From the NCBI GenBank assembly GCA_015057705.1, contig SVDU01000004.1, forward strand, positions 62,001 to 126,000: a stretch of 64,000 nucleotides of DNA, given 5' to 3'. Below are positions 7,784 to 16,251 of the stretch, piece after piece; positions within the stretch are counted from its first letter, which is position 1; each line of letters starts with the position of its first letter. Below the pieces are notes generated by a model. The model worked only from the letters and a program-made list of their open reading frames with translations, was not told where the DNA came from and did not search any database. A program made the position numbers and the translations under genes. The DNA comes from Paenibacillaceae bacterium (lineage in GTDB: Bacteria > Bacillota > Clostridia > Lachnospirales > Lachnospiraceae).

Positions 7784-8829
7784 AAGCAGAGAAAAAGGTA
7801 TTGGGGCATTTAACAAAATGTTATTCGGTTGCCCCCCTAAGTTATAAAGGATCAGAGCATTTTCTGGTGGCAGCGGAAAAGGAAGATCACTGTTTTTTAT
7901 TTGATATGGACGGAAATAAGGTGGATACCATCTGGGAGGGACCAGGGGGTACTATGTCCATGGTGCAGGTGCCCGGTACAGACGGACAGTTTCTGGCAAC
8001 CCAGCGGTTTTATTCTCCCAATGATTCCAAGGAGGCAGTCATAGTACTGGTAACCCCGGAAAATTCGGGTAAGTGGGAGATAAAGACCATTGCAGCCCTT
8101 CCTCATGTCCATCGGTTTGACATACTAAAAAGGGGAAGGACACTCTATCTTCTTGCCTGTACCTTAAAATCCGGCCATGAGTATAAGGAGGACTGGTCAA
8201 GTCCCGGCAAGGTTTATGCTGCATTGCTTCCGGAGGATCTTTCAAGTCTTTGTGAGTCCGGTCCGTTGCAATTTGAAGTGATTCAGGAAGGACTGTTTAA
8301 AAATCACGGCTATTACCGGGTGGAGGAAAACGGAATAGATACAGCACTGGTGTCCTGTGAAGGAGGAGTTTTTCAGTTTGTTCCGCCGTTAAAAAAAGGG
8401 GAAAAGTGGGAGGTGCGTAAGCTGCTTGACACTCCTGCCAGTGATGGTGTTTTAATCGATTTTGATGAGGATGGAGAAAAAGAGCTTGCTGTATTATCCC
8501 CATTCCATGGTGACTGCATTTCCATTTATAAAAAATTGGAAGGAAGCTATAAAAAAGTATACGAATATGAGAAAATGGCAGAGTTTTCCCATGGGATATT
8601 TGGAGGAAACCTATGTGGGAAACCAGTTTTGGTGGTGGGGCACAGGCAGGGAGAGAGAAATCTCCTTTGTTTTACCTGGAATAAAGAACTTAAGACATAT
8701 CAGTGGGAGATCCTGGATCGGGACTGCGGATCTGCAAATGTCCTGCATCTGAAAAAAGACGGGGAAGATCTGCTAATCAGCGCAAACCGGGAAATCGATG
8801 AAATTGCCATGTACCGGATTACATCATAG
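7780..8829 (+). CDS. Unknown beta-propeller-like protein coupled to ulaE
   Basis: A 349-residue protein with no signal peptide or membrane segment. The start ATG 7780 overlaps the ulaE stop and has GGAGAG upstream, which indicates translational coupling. The sequence shows repeated short beta-strand blocks with a segment FDEDGEKEL near 229-237 that resembles the acidic loop of FG-GAP/VCBS repeats; Trp and Tyr recur in similar contexts. I do not recognise a named family. The position suggests a role in ascorbate or related sugar-acid use, such as a lactonase-like or sensor protein, but nothing shown identifies a catalytic site. Confidence 0.75.
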   Translation: MKAEKKVLGHLTKCYSVAPLSYKGSEHFLVAAEKEDHCFLFDMDGNKVDTIWEGPGGTMSMVQVPGTDGQFLATQRFYSPNDSKEAVIVLVTPENSGKWEIKTIAALPHVHRFDILKRGRTLYLLACTLKSGHEYKEDWSSPGKVYAALLPEDLSSLCESGPLQFEVIQEGLFKNHGYYRVEENGIDTALVSCEGGVFQFVPPLKKGEKWEVRKLLDTPASDGVLIDFDEDGEKELAVLSPFHGDCISIYKKLEGSYKKVYEYEKMAEFSHGIFGGNLCGKPVLVVGHRQGERNLLCFTWNKELKTYQWEILDRDCGSANVLHLKKDGEDLLISANREIDEIAMYRITS

Positions 8830-8857
8830 GTGGAATAACCGGGTTTCTAAAAGAGAA

Positions 8858-8886
8858 TAGACAATTATACCTTTGTGAAGTATACT
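8858..8886 (+). promoter_or_regulatory. Putative SigA promoter of the chemoreceptor gene
   Basis: TAGACA (8858-8863), 17 bases and TATACT (8881-8886). An inverted repeat CAGCAGA (8901-8907)/TCTGCTG (8923-8929) follows in the leader, ending ten bases before the AAAGGAGG ribosome site completes. Confidence 0.5.
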
Positions 8887-8950
8887 GAAATTAAGTTGAA
8901 CAGCAGATTTAACCATAAATTTTCTGCTGAGACACAAAGGAGGAATTGTC

Positions 8951-10918
8951 ATGAAGAGCATAAAGAACAAAATATTTCTTTACATGGCTTTAACTGTTTT
9001 TATCTCACTCACAGTAGTTGGCGGCATCAGTATTTATTTAAATTATTATAGTATGATCGGAACTATGAACCAGTCCATGACGGAACTGGCTGAGACAGCT
9101 TCTGAGCGGGTGGCAAAGGAGCTGGATATTTATAAGAATCTTGCTTATGAAGCAGGAAGCATTGCAAGACTGGCTAATCCGGATACAAGTGTTGATGAAA
9201 AGAAGTCTATTATTGATCAGAGAGCCAAGACTCACGAATTCCAGAGAGGGAATATTATAGGGAACGATGGTATCAGCATTTTTGATGGAAAAGACTATTC
9301 GGACCGGGATTATTTTAAACGTTCAATCAAAGGAGAGATGGCGGTATCGGAACCATTAATCAGCAAGGTTACAGGGCAGACGACGATTATTATATCAGCC
9401 CCTTTGTGGGAGAAGGGTATCCCAGGAACGAAAGTGGTAGGAGTTGTTTATTTTGTTCCCAAGGAAACCTTTTTAAATGATATTGCTGCTTCCATACAGG
9501 TCAGCAAAGGATCCAATGCCTATCTGCTTAATCAGACAGGGAAGGTAATTGCCGATCCCAATATGGATAAGGTTACCAATGGAATCAATGTCCAGGAAAG
9601 TGCTTCAAAGGATTCAGGGCTTGCACAGCTTGCAGCACTTGAAGCAGAGATGACCCAGGGGAAAAGCGGTTTCGGACGTTATGAAAACCAGGGGCATAAG
9701 ATGTTTCTTTCCTATGCGCCGATTGCAGGGACAGACGGCTGGAGCATTGGAATCAGTGCACCCATGTCAGATTTCATGGGATCCACTAAAACAGCCAGCG
9801 GGATTACTCTTTTACTGATTGCAGTATTTCTCGTAGTTGCAGCAATCGTATCCGCTGTTCTGGCAGGCAAGATAGCAAGTCCCATTACTTCCTGTGCTAA
9901 CCGGTTAAAGCTGCTGGCAGAGGGGGATCTTGATTCTCCTGTAACAGAGGTGAAAGACAAAGATGAAACAGGTATTCTTGCAAATGCCACCAGGGAGCTT
10001 GTTTCCAGACTTGGAATGATTATTAAAGATGTGGATTACGTTCTTCATGAGATGGCGGCAGGGGATCTGACAGTCAGTACCACCTGTGATGCTGCTTACG
10101 TAGGGGGATTCAAAGGCATACACGAGGCGATGCATCAGTTAAAGGCAGAGCTGGGAGATACTCTTTTAAATATCAGCCGTTCTTCCGGTGAAGTGGCAGC
10201 AGGAGCGGACCAGGTATCTGCAGGTGCTCAGGCGTTGTCTCAGGGAGCTACGGAACAGGCAGGCTCCATAGAGGAACTGGCTGCCACCCTCGGTGATATA
10301 TCAAAGCAGGTAGAAGGAAATGCAAGAAGTGCCAGGGAGGCCAGTGACAAGGCGAAAGAGATGGCTGAGGAATTAAGCAGCGGAAAAGAACAGATGCAAA
10401 AAATGACAAATGCCATGGATGAGATTTCCCAGACGTCTGGGGAAATCGGAAAAATAATAAAGACGATTGAAGATATCGCTTTCCAGACCAATATTCTGGC
10501 ATTGAATGCGGCAGTAGAAGCTGCAAGGGCAGGGGAAGCAGGAAAGGGCTTTGCAGTGGTTGCAGATGAAGTTAGAAATCTGGCATCCAAGAGTGGGGAA
10601 GCATCAAAGAATACCTCTGCCTTGATCGAGAATTCTTACCAGTCTGTGCAAAATGGAGCACTGATTGCAGCGGAAACAAAAGAATCATTAGACCGGATCG
10701 CTGCATCTTCTGAAAGAACCGTAGCTTTAATTAATGAAATTTCCAATTCGTCAGCAGAACAGGATGTCTCCATTAGTCAGGTAAATCAGGGAATTGATCA
10801 GATTTCAAGTGTGGTTCAGACAAACTCCGCAACAGCTGAAGAGAGTGCAGCAACCAGTGAGGAACTTTCTGGTCAGGCACAGATTTTAAAGAACTTAATC
10901 GACCGGTTTCGACTTTAA
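8951..10918 (+). CDS. Methyl-accepting chemotaxis protein, dCache-type sensor
   Basis: A 655-residue transmembrane chemoreceptor. Residues about 8-30 form the first membrane helix and about 284-306 the second; between them is an extracellular double-Cache-like sensor containing the family words [11 protein letters not shown] and SYAPI..GW. A HAMP linker follows, then the cytoplasmic signalling coil, whose hairpin tip carries [21 protein letters not shown] at about 510-530. No C-terminal receptor-docking pentapeptide is seen. AAAGGAGG precedes the ATG. It follows the ula locus by 121 bases with its own promoter, so any link to ascorbate sensing is only positional. Confidence 0.93.
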   Translation: MKSIKNKIFLYMALTVFISLTVVGGISIYLNYYSMIGTMNQSMTELAETASERVAKELDIYKNLAYEAGSIARLANPDTSVDEKKSIIDQRAKTHEFQRGNIIGNDGISIFDGKDYSDRDYFKRSIKGEMAVSEPLISKVTGQTTIIISAPLWEKGIPGTKVVGVVYFVPKETFLNDIAASIQVSKGSNAYLLNQTGKVIADPNMDKVTNGINVQESASKDSGLAQLAALEAEMTQGKSGFGRYENQGHKMFLSYAPIAGTDGWSIGISAPMSDFMGSTKTASGITLLLIAVFLVVAAIVSAVLAGKIASPITSCANRLKLLAEGDLDSPVTEVKDKDETGILANATRELVSRLGMIIKDVDYVLHEMAAGDLTVSTTCDAAYVGGFKGIHEAMHQLKAELGDTLLNISRSSGEVAAGADQVSAGAQALSQGATEQAGSIEELAATLGDISKQVEGNARSAREASDKAKEMAEELSSGKEQMQKMTNAMDEISQTSGEIGKIIKTIEDIAFQTNILALNAAVEAARAGEAGKGFAVVADEVRNLASKSGEASKNTSALIENSYQSVQNGALIAAETKESLDRIAASSERTVALINEISNSSAEQDVSISQVNQGIDQISSVVQTNSATAEESAATSEELSGQAQILKNLIDRFRL

Positions 10919-11012
10919 TCGATTTTATTAAAATAGCGTTAAGATTCCCTCCAATCTCTATCTTTTTATAGGATATATTACTAAAATAGAAGGGTAGAAG
11001 GAGGGATGAATT

Positions 11013-11156
11013 ATGGGGTTCATGATTGTTTTGCTTATGGCGGTATATGCTGTTATCGGTGGACTGACAACGCTTTATCTGTTTTTCAGTTTCCCCGCAG
11101 TGATTATTTGGAAATTTTACAGAAAACTGAAATATGGAATTTCTGTCTTTAACTGA
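11013..11156 (+). CDS. Small single-pass membrane protein, 47 residues
   Basis: A short ORF starting at ATG 11013, with AAGGAGGG eight bases upstream, and ending at TGA 11154-11156. About 30 hydrophobic residues (roughly 3-33) are followed by a basic tail, WKFYRKLKY. The strong ribosome site and the terminator right after it support expression. The word CCCTCC at 10947-10952 could pair with the GGAGGG of the ribosome site. No family is recognised. Confidence 0.5.
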   Translation: MGFMIVLLMAVYAVIGGLTTLYLFFSFPAVIIWKFYRKLKYGISVFN

Positions 11157-11167
11157 ACATGTAAGGA

Positions 11168-11222
11168 AAAGAAACAGGCATCAGAGTTCCTGATATCAGG
11201 ATGATCTGGTGCCTGTTTCTTA
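11168..11222. terminator. Bidirectional terminator between the small ORF and subtilase 1
   Basis: AGAAACAGGCATCAGA and TCTGGTGCCTGTTTCT form a long stem with a second small palindrome (CCTGATATCAGG) in its loop. On the minus strand the stem is followed by a T-rich run, so it best serves the subtilase gene that ends at 11227. Confidence 0.7.
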
Positions 11223-11226
11223 AAAA

Positions 11227-12900
11227 TCAGATATTGGTAAGCCGTTCAAATAAATTGTTTACATTGATTCGGCCGTACCCCCAGACATTATTTGGATAAA
11301 CTTCTGAGGGGCTTCTAACGGCACCTCTTATAATTAACCGGTTGACGTCATATCCGGTCAGAGAAGTATAGTTGCCTCTTGGAATTCCCCATTCAAGTAC
11401 CATGGCAATAATTCCTGCTGCATGGGCGCAGGCGGCTCCGGTGCCGGTTGCAGTTCCGTACTGGTTGCCGGGAACAGCACAGGGGATCTGGTAGCCGGGT
11501 GCTGCAATATCCGGCTTAACCAGACCGCTTCTGGTGTAACCTCTGCTGGATTCAGGAAGAATGCCATCGTTAAACTGATTATAAGCTGTAACGGTCAGCT
11601 GGTTGGCACCATTGCCGGGAGATGTGATGGTAGTATCCGGATTCGGTGCTAAAAAATAGGTGTTGTCAGATATGATAGATCCGCTTGGGAGCCAGCAATG
11701 AAACGAAAAGGATTCATTTTCAAGACTCTGAGCCCGTAAAGACCATACTCCGGGCTGAGGGTTTAAAAAACGGATTAAAACAAGCTGATCTCCGGTTTCC
11801 TCTTCAAAAATAATATTATTCACCCAGACAACACTTTGGGTAAAAATAAAATTGAATTTCCGGCAGTCTGAGATGGAAGGATAAATTCTCTGGGTTGATT
11901 CCCTGTTTGGCGTAGAGATATCAATGGAGATCCGGTCTGGTGCGTATGGCCAGATTTCCATCCAGAATTCTCTGTCATTTTCACCAATTCTCAATTCAAA
12001 ATCATTATAAAATGGTACAGCAGACGTACTGTTAAAATAATGCCTTTGTGTATTTCCTTCATTTCCGGCGGAGACAGACACGCCAATTCCCGGAAGCTGT
12101 ACCAGATAGGTTAAATAACTGCTTAATGTACCTTTGCCATCATGACTGCCCTGACTTGTGCCAATTGAAATACAAATAACAAGAGGAAGACTCAGTTTCT
12201 GTGCAGTCAGAAAGAGATATCTGATCCCCAGGAGAATGTCTGATTCCTGGAAGCAGTATGTATCTTTTGGTATGGTAAATACATTTTTTAAGTTTTCTTT
12301 TGCATCTTTCAGCTTTACAATTACAATCTGGGAATTGGGAACCACTCCGGTAAAGACCTGATCAGCACTGACGCTGCCTGCTGCAATGCTTGCCATAGCA
12401 GTTCCGTGACCGTTGGTATCAGTAGATGGAACAATGGAAAGTGGATCTTCTGAGGTTAAGGCCAGATTGATGGCCTCTCTGTTATATTCACTGCCGAAGG
12501 TAAAACCTTCCGGAATGATTCCGGTCTGCACTGTCTGATCCCATATAGAAACAATGCGTGTGGTTCCGTCATTATTGCGAAATGCGTTATGCTGGTAGTC
12601 AATGCCGGTATCCACAAAGCCCATTAAAATGCCCTGGCCGGTCAGATTCAAAAACGGGTTTCTCTGAACCGTTCCAATACCCGATTTTTCTATACTGATG
12701 GTGGATTCAAGAGTATAAAGTGAGGGAAAGGCGTTATAGGGGTGTGTTCCTAAATCACAGGGATCCGTTCCTGCTGTGGGAATATGAAGCAGTGAGCTTA
12801 GTTCCGTAAGTGGTGTGATATTGTCTCCCGTATCATAGGAGGGGACCGAAATATTATTAATGATTAAGTCGTAATAATTATTATCTAGTATTTTATTCAA
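11227..12900 (-). CDS. Csp-like subtilisin-family protein, catalytic Ser replaced by Gly (copy 1)
   Basis: A 557-residue S8-family protein. An N-terminal prodomain-like part (about 1-85) precedes the subtilase fold. Asp97 (FVDTGID), His165 (NGHGTAM) and the oxyanion Asn280 (SAGNEGN) are kept, but the nucleophile motif reads GTGAACAHAAG where active enzymes have GTSxAxxHxAG, so Gly488 (codon at 11439-11437) replaces Ser. A large insert (about 285-435) splits the domain, as in clostridial CspA/B/C. No signal peptide is seen. GAGGAGG precedes ATG 12900. It lies 60 bases after copy 2. C. difficile CspC also has Gly at this site and acts as a germination sensor; a similar non-proteolytic role is inferred. 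Confidence 0.88.
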   Translation of the reverse strand: MNKILDNNYYDLIINNISVPSYDTGDNITPLTELSSLLHIPTAGTDPCDLGTHPYNAFPSLYTLESTISIEKSGIGTVQRNPFLNLTGQGILMGFVDTGIDYQHNAFRNNDGTTRIVSIWDQTVQTGIIPEGFTFGSEYNREAINLALTSEDPLSIVPSTDTNGHGTAMASIAAGSVSADQVFTGVVPNSQIVIVKLKDAKENLKNVFTIPKDTYCFQESDILLGIRYLFLTAQKLSLPLVICISIGTSQGSHDGKGTLSSYLTYLVQLPGIGVSVSAGNEGNTQRHYFNSTSAVPFYNDFELRIGENDREFWMEIWPYAPDRISIDISTPNRESTQRIYPSISDCRKFNFIFTQSVVWVNNIIFEEETGDQLVLIRFLNPQPGVWSLRAQSLENESFSFHCWLPSGSIISDNTYFLAPNPDTTITSPGNGANQLTVTAYNQFNDGILPESSRGYTRSGLVKPDIAAPGYQIPCAVPGNQYGTATGTGAACAHAAGIIAMVLEWGIPRGNYTSLTGYDVNRLIIRGAVRSPSEVYPNNVWGYGRINVNNLFERLTNI

Positions 12901-12960
12901 AATCAGGCCTCCTCACCGCACCAATATTAAGAATTAAAACACCCGTTCAAGACAACCGGA

Positions 12961-14631
12961 TCAGATATTGGTCAGCCTTCGAAACAGGTTATTTACATCA
13001 AGCCGGCCATATCCCCAGATGTTGTTTGGGTAGATGATCGAACTGTCACGTGCAGCTCCCCGGATTAACAGCCGGTTCACGTCATTTCCGGTCATGGATG
13101 TGTAATTCCCCCTTGGTATTCCCCATTCCAGTATCATGGCGATGGCTCCCGCTGTGTGAGCAGCAGCGGCACCAGTTCCAGTCATGGTTCCATAAAGATT
13201 CCGCGGAATGGCACATGGTATCTGATATCCGGGAGCGGCAATGTCTGGCTTTATCAGCCCGTTTCTTGTATAACCTCTGCTGGATTCAATGAGAATACTG
13301 TCATTAAACTGATTGTAGGCAGTAACGGTCAGCTGACTGATTCCATCTCCGGGAGAGGTAATGGTAGTATCCGGATTGGGATTTAAAAAAAATGTGTCAT
13401 CTGTAATAATATCACCGGAAGGAAGCCAGGAATGAAATGAAATGGGTTCATTTTCCATGCTTTGTACCCGGATATTCCAGACTCCCGCAAGGGGATTTTG
13501 AAAACGCAGAAGAATCAGCTGATCGCCGGATTCTTCTTCAAATATAAAGTTATTTACCCACACGGTACTTCCTGTAAAAATAAAATCAAATTTTCTGCAG
13601 GAACCAATGGTAGGGTAAATGGGCTGAGTGGATTCTCTGTTTGGGGTAGAAATATCTATGGAAACACGGCCCAGTGCATAAGGCCAGATTTCCATAAAAA
13701 ACAAGGAATCATTTTCTCCTATTCTTAATTCAAAGTTATTATAATAAGGCGGCGCTGTGGTACTGTTAAAATAATGACGTCTGTCATTTCCTTCATTTCC
13801 TGCTGAAATAGATATTCCGATTCCCGGCAGTCTGGCAAGATAATTTAAATAGTTACTAAGTGCATCTGTGCCGTCATGACCGCCCTGGCTGCTGCCAAGG
13901 GCAATGCAGATAACTAGCGGGCGGCTGGCATTCTGTGCATATGTTTCCAGATACCGGACACCCAGCATAATGTCAGATTCCTGGTAGCACAATACGTCCG
14001 GCATTACAAAGTTCATACTCCTTAAATTCTGTTTGGGATCTTTTAGCTTTACAATAACCAGTTCCGCTTCCGGTACCACACCAGTAAAGGAATTCTCCGG
14101 ATTATATCTTCCAGCAATGATGCTTGCAACGGAGGTTCCGTGTCCTACGGTGTCGACAGAAGGTACAATCGATAAGGGATCATCTGATCTCAGAGCAATA
14201 TTAATGGATTCTCTGTTGTATTCTGTTCCATATGTAAATCCTACCGGCGGATTGTTGCTTTGAATGGATTGATCCCAGATAGAAAGAATTCTGGAAGTAT
14301 TATCATTGTATAAAAACGCTTCATGTCTGTAATCGATCCCTGTATCAATCACTCCTACAATAATTCCCCGCCCGGTCAGATCTAAAAAAGGATTTCTCTG
14401 TACAGGACCAATCCCCGATTTTTCTATGCTGATGGTAGAGTTGAGTGTATAAAGAGTGGGAAAGGTATGATATGGATATTCTCCAAGCAGGCATGGGGTT
14501 GAACCGGCTGCCGGAATATGAAGCAGGGAATGTCTGAAATTAATCATGGTTATATTGTCTGTGTTATAGCTGGGAATTGAGACATTATTAATGATCAGAT
14601 CATAATAATCGTTATCCAGAATCTTTTCCAA
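12961..14631 (-). CDS. Csp-like subtilisin-family protein, catalytic Ser replaced by Gly (copy 2)
   Basis: A 556-residue paralogue of copy 1, with the same domain order and high similarity along the whole length. Asp96 (VIDTGID), His164 (VGHGTSV) and Asn279 (SAGNEGN) are intact. The nucleophile block reads GTGAAAAHTAG, putting Gly at 487 in place of Ser. A GGAGGAC ribosome site lies upstream of ATG 14631. The N-terminal words ILDNDYYDLIINN and the C-terminal LFRRLTNI are shared with the other copies and allow the decayed ones to be recognised. It probably shares a transcript with copy 1. Hydrolytic activity is unlikely. Confidence 0.88.
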   Translation of the reverse strand: MEKILDNDYYDLIINNVSIPSYNTDNITMINFRHSLLHIPAAGSTPCLLGEYPYHTFPTLYTLNSTISIEKSGIGPVQRNPFLDLTGRGIIVGVIDTGIDYRHEAFLYNDNTSRILSIWDQSIQSNNPPVGFTYGTEYNRESINIALRSDDPLSIVPSVDTVGHGTSVASIIAGRYNPENSFTGVVPEAELVIVKLKDPKQNLRSMNFVMPDVLCYQESDIMLGVRYLETYAQNASRPLVICIALGSSQGGHDGTDALSNYLNYLARLPGIGISISAGNEGNDRRHYFNSTTAPPYYNNFELRIGENDSLFFMEIWPYALGRVSIDISTPNRESTQPIYPTIGSCRKFDFIFTGSTVWVNNFIFEEESGDQLILLRFQNPLAGVWNIRVQSMENEPISFHSWLPSGDIITDDTFFLNPNPDTTITSPGDGISQLTVTAYNQFNDSILIESSRGYTRNGLIKPDIAAPGYQIPCAIPRNLYGTMTGTGAAAAHTAGAIAMILEWGIPRGNYTSMTGNDVNRLLIRGAARDSSIIYPNNIWGYGRLDVNNLFRRLTNI

Positions 14632-14667
14632 AAGACAGTCCTCCGGTCCGTTTTTCCATATTTGCTG

Positions 14668-14995
14668 TTACAGATTTGTAAGTTGCTGAAAAACTTTATT
14701 TACGTCAAGCTGACCATACCCCCAAAGGTTATTAGGATATGTGGTGGATGCCCCGTGCCTGGCGGCTCTCATGAACATTCGGCTAATATCATAACCGGTT
14801 AAAGTCGGTAGATTTTTTCTGACGATTCCCCATTCCAGAATCATGGCTGCAGCTCCGGCAGCATGAGCAGAAGCAGTACCAGTCCCCGTTGCGCTGCCAT
14901 ATGAATTCCCTGTAACCATCCCCCGTGTCGTAACCCGATATTATGGTATTGCCCATAATAAGGTCGTAATAGTTATTGTCCGGAATTTTATTCAA
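14668..14995 (-). pseudogene. Decayed Csp-like subtilase (copy 3), internal deletion
   Basis: The first 25 or so codons from ATG 14995 (KIPDNNYYDLIMGN) match the N-terminus of copies 1 and 2. The next recognisable text, in a different frame, is the last 80 residues starting near GNSYGSATGTGTASAHAAG and ending DVNKVFQQLTNL. Residues equivalent to about 27-476 are missing, and the junction near 14920-14935 shifts the frame. The surviving nucleophile block also has Gly for Ser. A good ribosome site (AGGAGGAC) and a SigE-like promoter remain upstream. Confidence 0.85.
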
Positions 14996-15034
14996 TAAAA
15001 GTCCTCCTGTCTTATACTGAGGGCATATATGATA

Positions 15035-15062
15035 AGTTTATGCAGCAGGAATTCTAATATGA
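15035..15062 (-). promoter_or_regulatory. Putative SigE-type (mother-cell) promoter in the subtilase array
   Basis: On the minus strand TCATATT (15062-15056), 13 bases and CATAAACT (15042-15035) resemble the SigE pattern KMATATT-N13/15-CATACAAT. It lies 40 bases upstream of copy 3 and could drive copies 3, 2 and 1. C. difficile cspBAC is also SigE-dependent. The match is by eye and incomplete in the -10. Confidence 0.4.
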
Positions 15063-15096
15063 AAGGAGGGGGGAGAATGGAAAAATGTTACATCCT

Positions 15097-15497
15097 CTAA
15101 ATATTGGTAAGTCGTTGAAACAGTTCATTACATCTGACATTCCATAACCCCAGATATTATTACGATATATAATAGAAGATTCCCGTAGTGCTCCGCGGGT
15201 AATCAGACTGTTGATCACATTACCTGACAGGGTGGTATAGTTGCCTCTGGGAATACCCCACTCTAAAATCATTGCAATAGAACCAGTGGCATGGGCGGTT
15301 GCAGCGCCTGTTCCGGTTAAGGTTCCAAATGGGTTTCCAGGAAGTGCACAGGGGATCTGGTGCCCTGGTGTAGCAAGCGGTTCTTTTTCCATACTTTGTA
15401 CATTAATACTCCAGATGCCCGGCATGGCGTTTTGAAAGCGCAGCAGAATCAGCTGATCTCCGCTTTCTTCCTCAAAGCTCATATTATTAACCCATGG
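15097..15497 (-). pseudogene. Decayed Csp-like subtilase (copy 4), 5' truncated
   Basis: Homology begins at WVNN (about residue 358 of copy 2) near 15497, so the whole N-terminal two-thirds is absent. After VQSMEKEPL the frame jumps to TPGHQIPC, an in-frame loss of about 68 residues. The nucleophile block GTGAATAHATG again carries Gly. Near the end one base is missing (GTAATGAACTG), which throws off the frame; the ancestral ending ELFQRLTNI with TAG at 15099-15097 is readable in the shifted frame. Confidence 0.85.
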
Positions 15498-15605
15498 CCT
15501 CCCTTAAAAAAGGTAGGAGCATTTGTTATATATTATGCTGAAAAAGGTGAATATGAGAGAGTAGGATATATGGTGGGGGGAGTTTTTGGTTATGAAGAGA
15601 AATAA
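15498..15605 (+). pseudogene. Possible 3' remnant of an unidentified plus-strand gene
   Basis: From the breakpoint of the copy 4 pseudogene the plus strand reads a protein-like tail (LKKVGAFVIYY, then YERVGYMVGG) ending at TAA 15603-15605. There is no start codon or ribosome site of its own; upstream the frame runs antisense through the pseudogene. I do not recognise the family. It may be a gene cut off by the rearrangement that truncated copy 4, or a chance open frame. Confidence 0.25.
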
Positions 15606-15644
15606 TTTATCAAGGTTATTTTGATGCAGTTTGGGGATTAAACA

Positions 15645-15673
15645 TTGATTATTTAGAACTGATATATTAATAT
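15645..15673 (+). promoter_or_regulatory. Putative SigA promoter of the truncated acetyltransferase gene
   Basis: TTGATT (15645-15650), 17 bases and TAATAT (15668-15673), 33 bases before ATG 15706. Confidence 0.45.
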
Positions 15674-15705
15674 AAGTGGAAATCGTTGAGTAGGAGATAA
15701 AAAGA

Positions 15706-16155
15706 ATGGATGAAATCAGATTAATAAAGCCAACAATGGAATATGCAGACGATATCATGAAGTATCGTCAGGAGTTTTTAGATTCCGGTGACAGCCTGGA
15801 TGGCTGCGGCAATTTAAAGATGTGCTCTTCGGCAGATGAATGGATAAGAACCATTGATCTTATGGAAAGTGATGAAACGTGTCCCAAAGACAGGGTCACA
15901 TCTAATACATTTATTGCGGTTCGCACAGCAGATAATAAGATTATTGGAATCATCGACTTCAGACATCACATAAACCATCCTATTTTGAGCGTATGGGGCG
16001 GTCATATTGGATACTCCGTTCGGCCTGATGAAAGAAGAAAAGGGTACGCAAAAGAAATGCTGCGGCAGAATTTGAAAAACTGTAAAAATTATGGTTTAGA
16101 TAAAGTCTTAGTTACCTGCGATTATGATAATGTGGGAAGTGACATGCTAATGTAG
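15706..16155 (+). pseudogene. GNAT acetyltransferase gene with a disrupted 3' end
   Basis: The 149 readable residues form most of a GNAT domain: beta strands around IAVRTADNKIIGIIDFRHH, then the acetyl-CoA loop RPDERRKGYAKEML. Relatives continue after CDYDN with a helix of the form SARIILEKNGG; here the frame stops at GSDMLM (TAG 16153-16155), about 25 residues short. In the same frame KARIILEKG reappears at about 16232-16258, so roughly 90 bases with a stop may have been inserted. GTAGGAGA precedes ATG 15706. Substrate unknown. A functional short form cannot be excluded. Confidence 0.6.
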
Positions 16156-16251
16156 AAATTATTAATACATCACAACAATAACTCATTGTATCACCTCAGT
16201 TATGTATCTATAATTAATACTATTTTATACCGTAAAGCCAGAATTATTTTA

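Noticed and set aside
8887-8950. Possible c-di-GMP riboswitch before the chemoreceptor
   Set aside because: None of the GEMM-I or GEMM-II conserved words is present, and the leader is too short. Only a simple hairpin can be supported.
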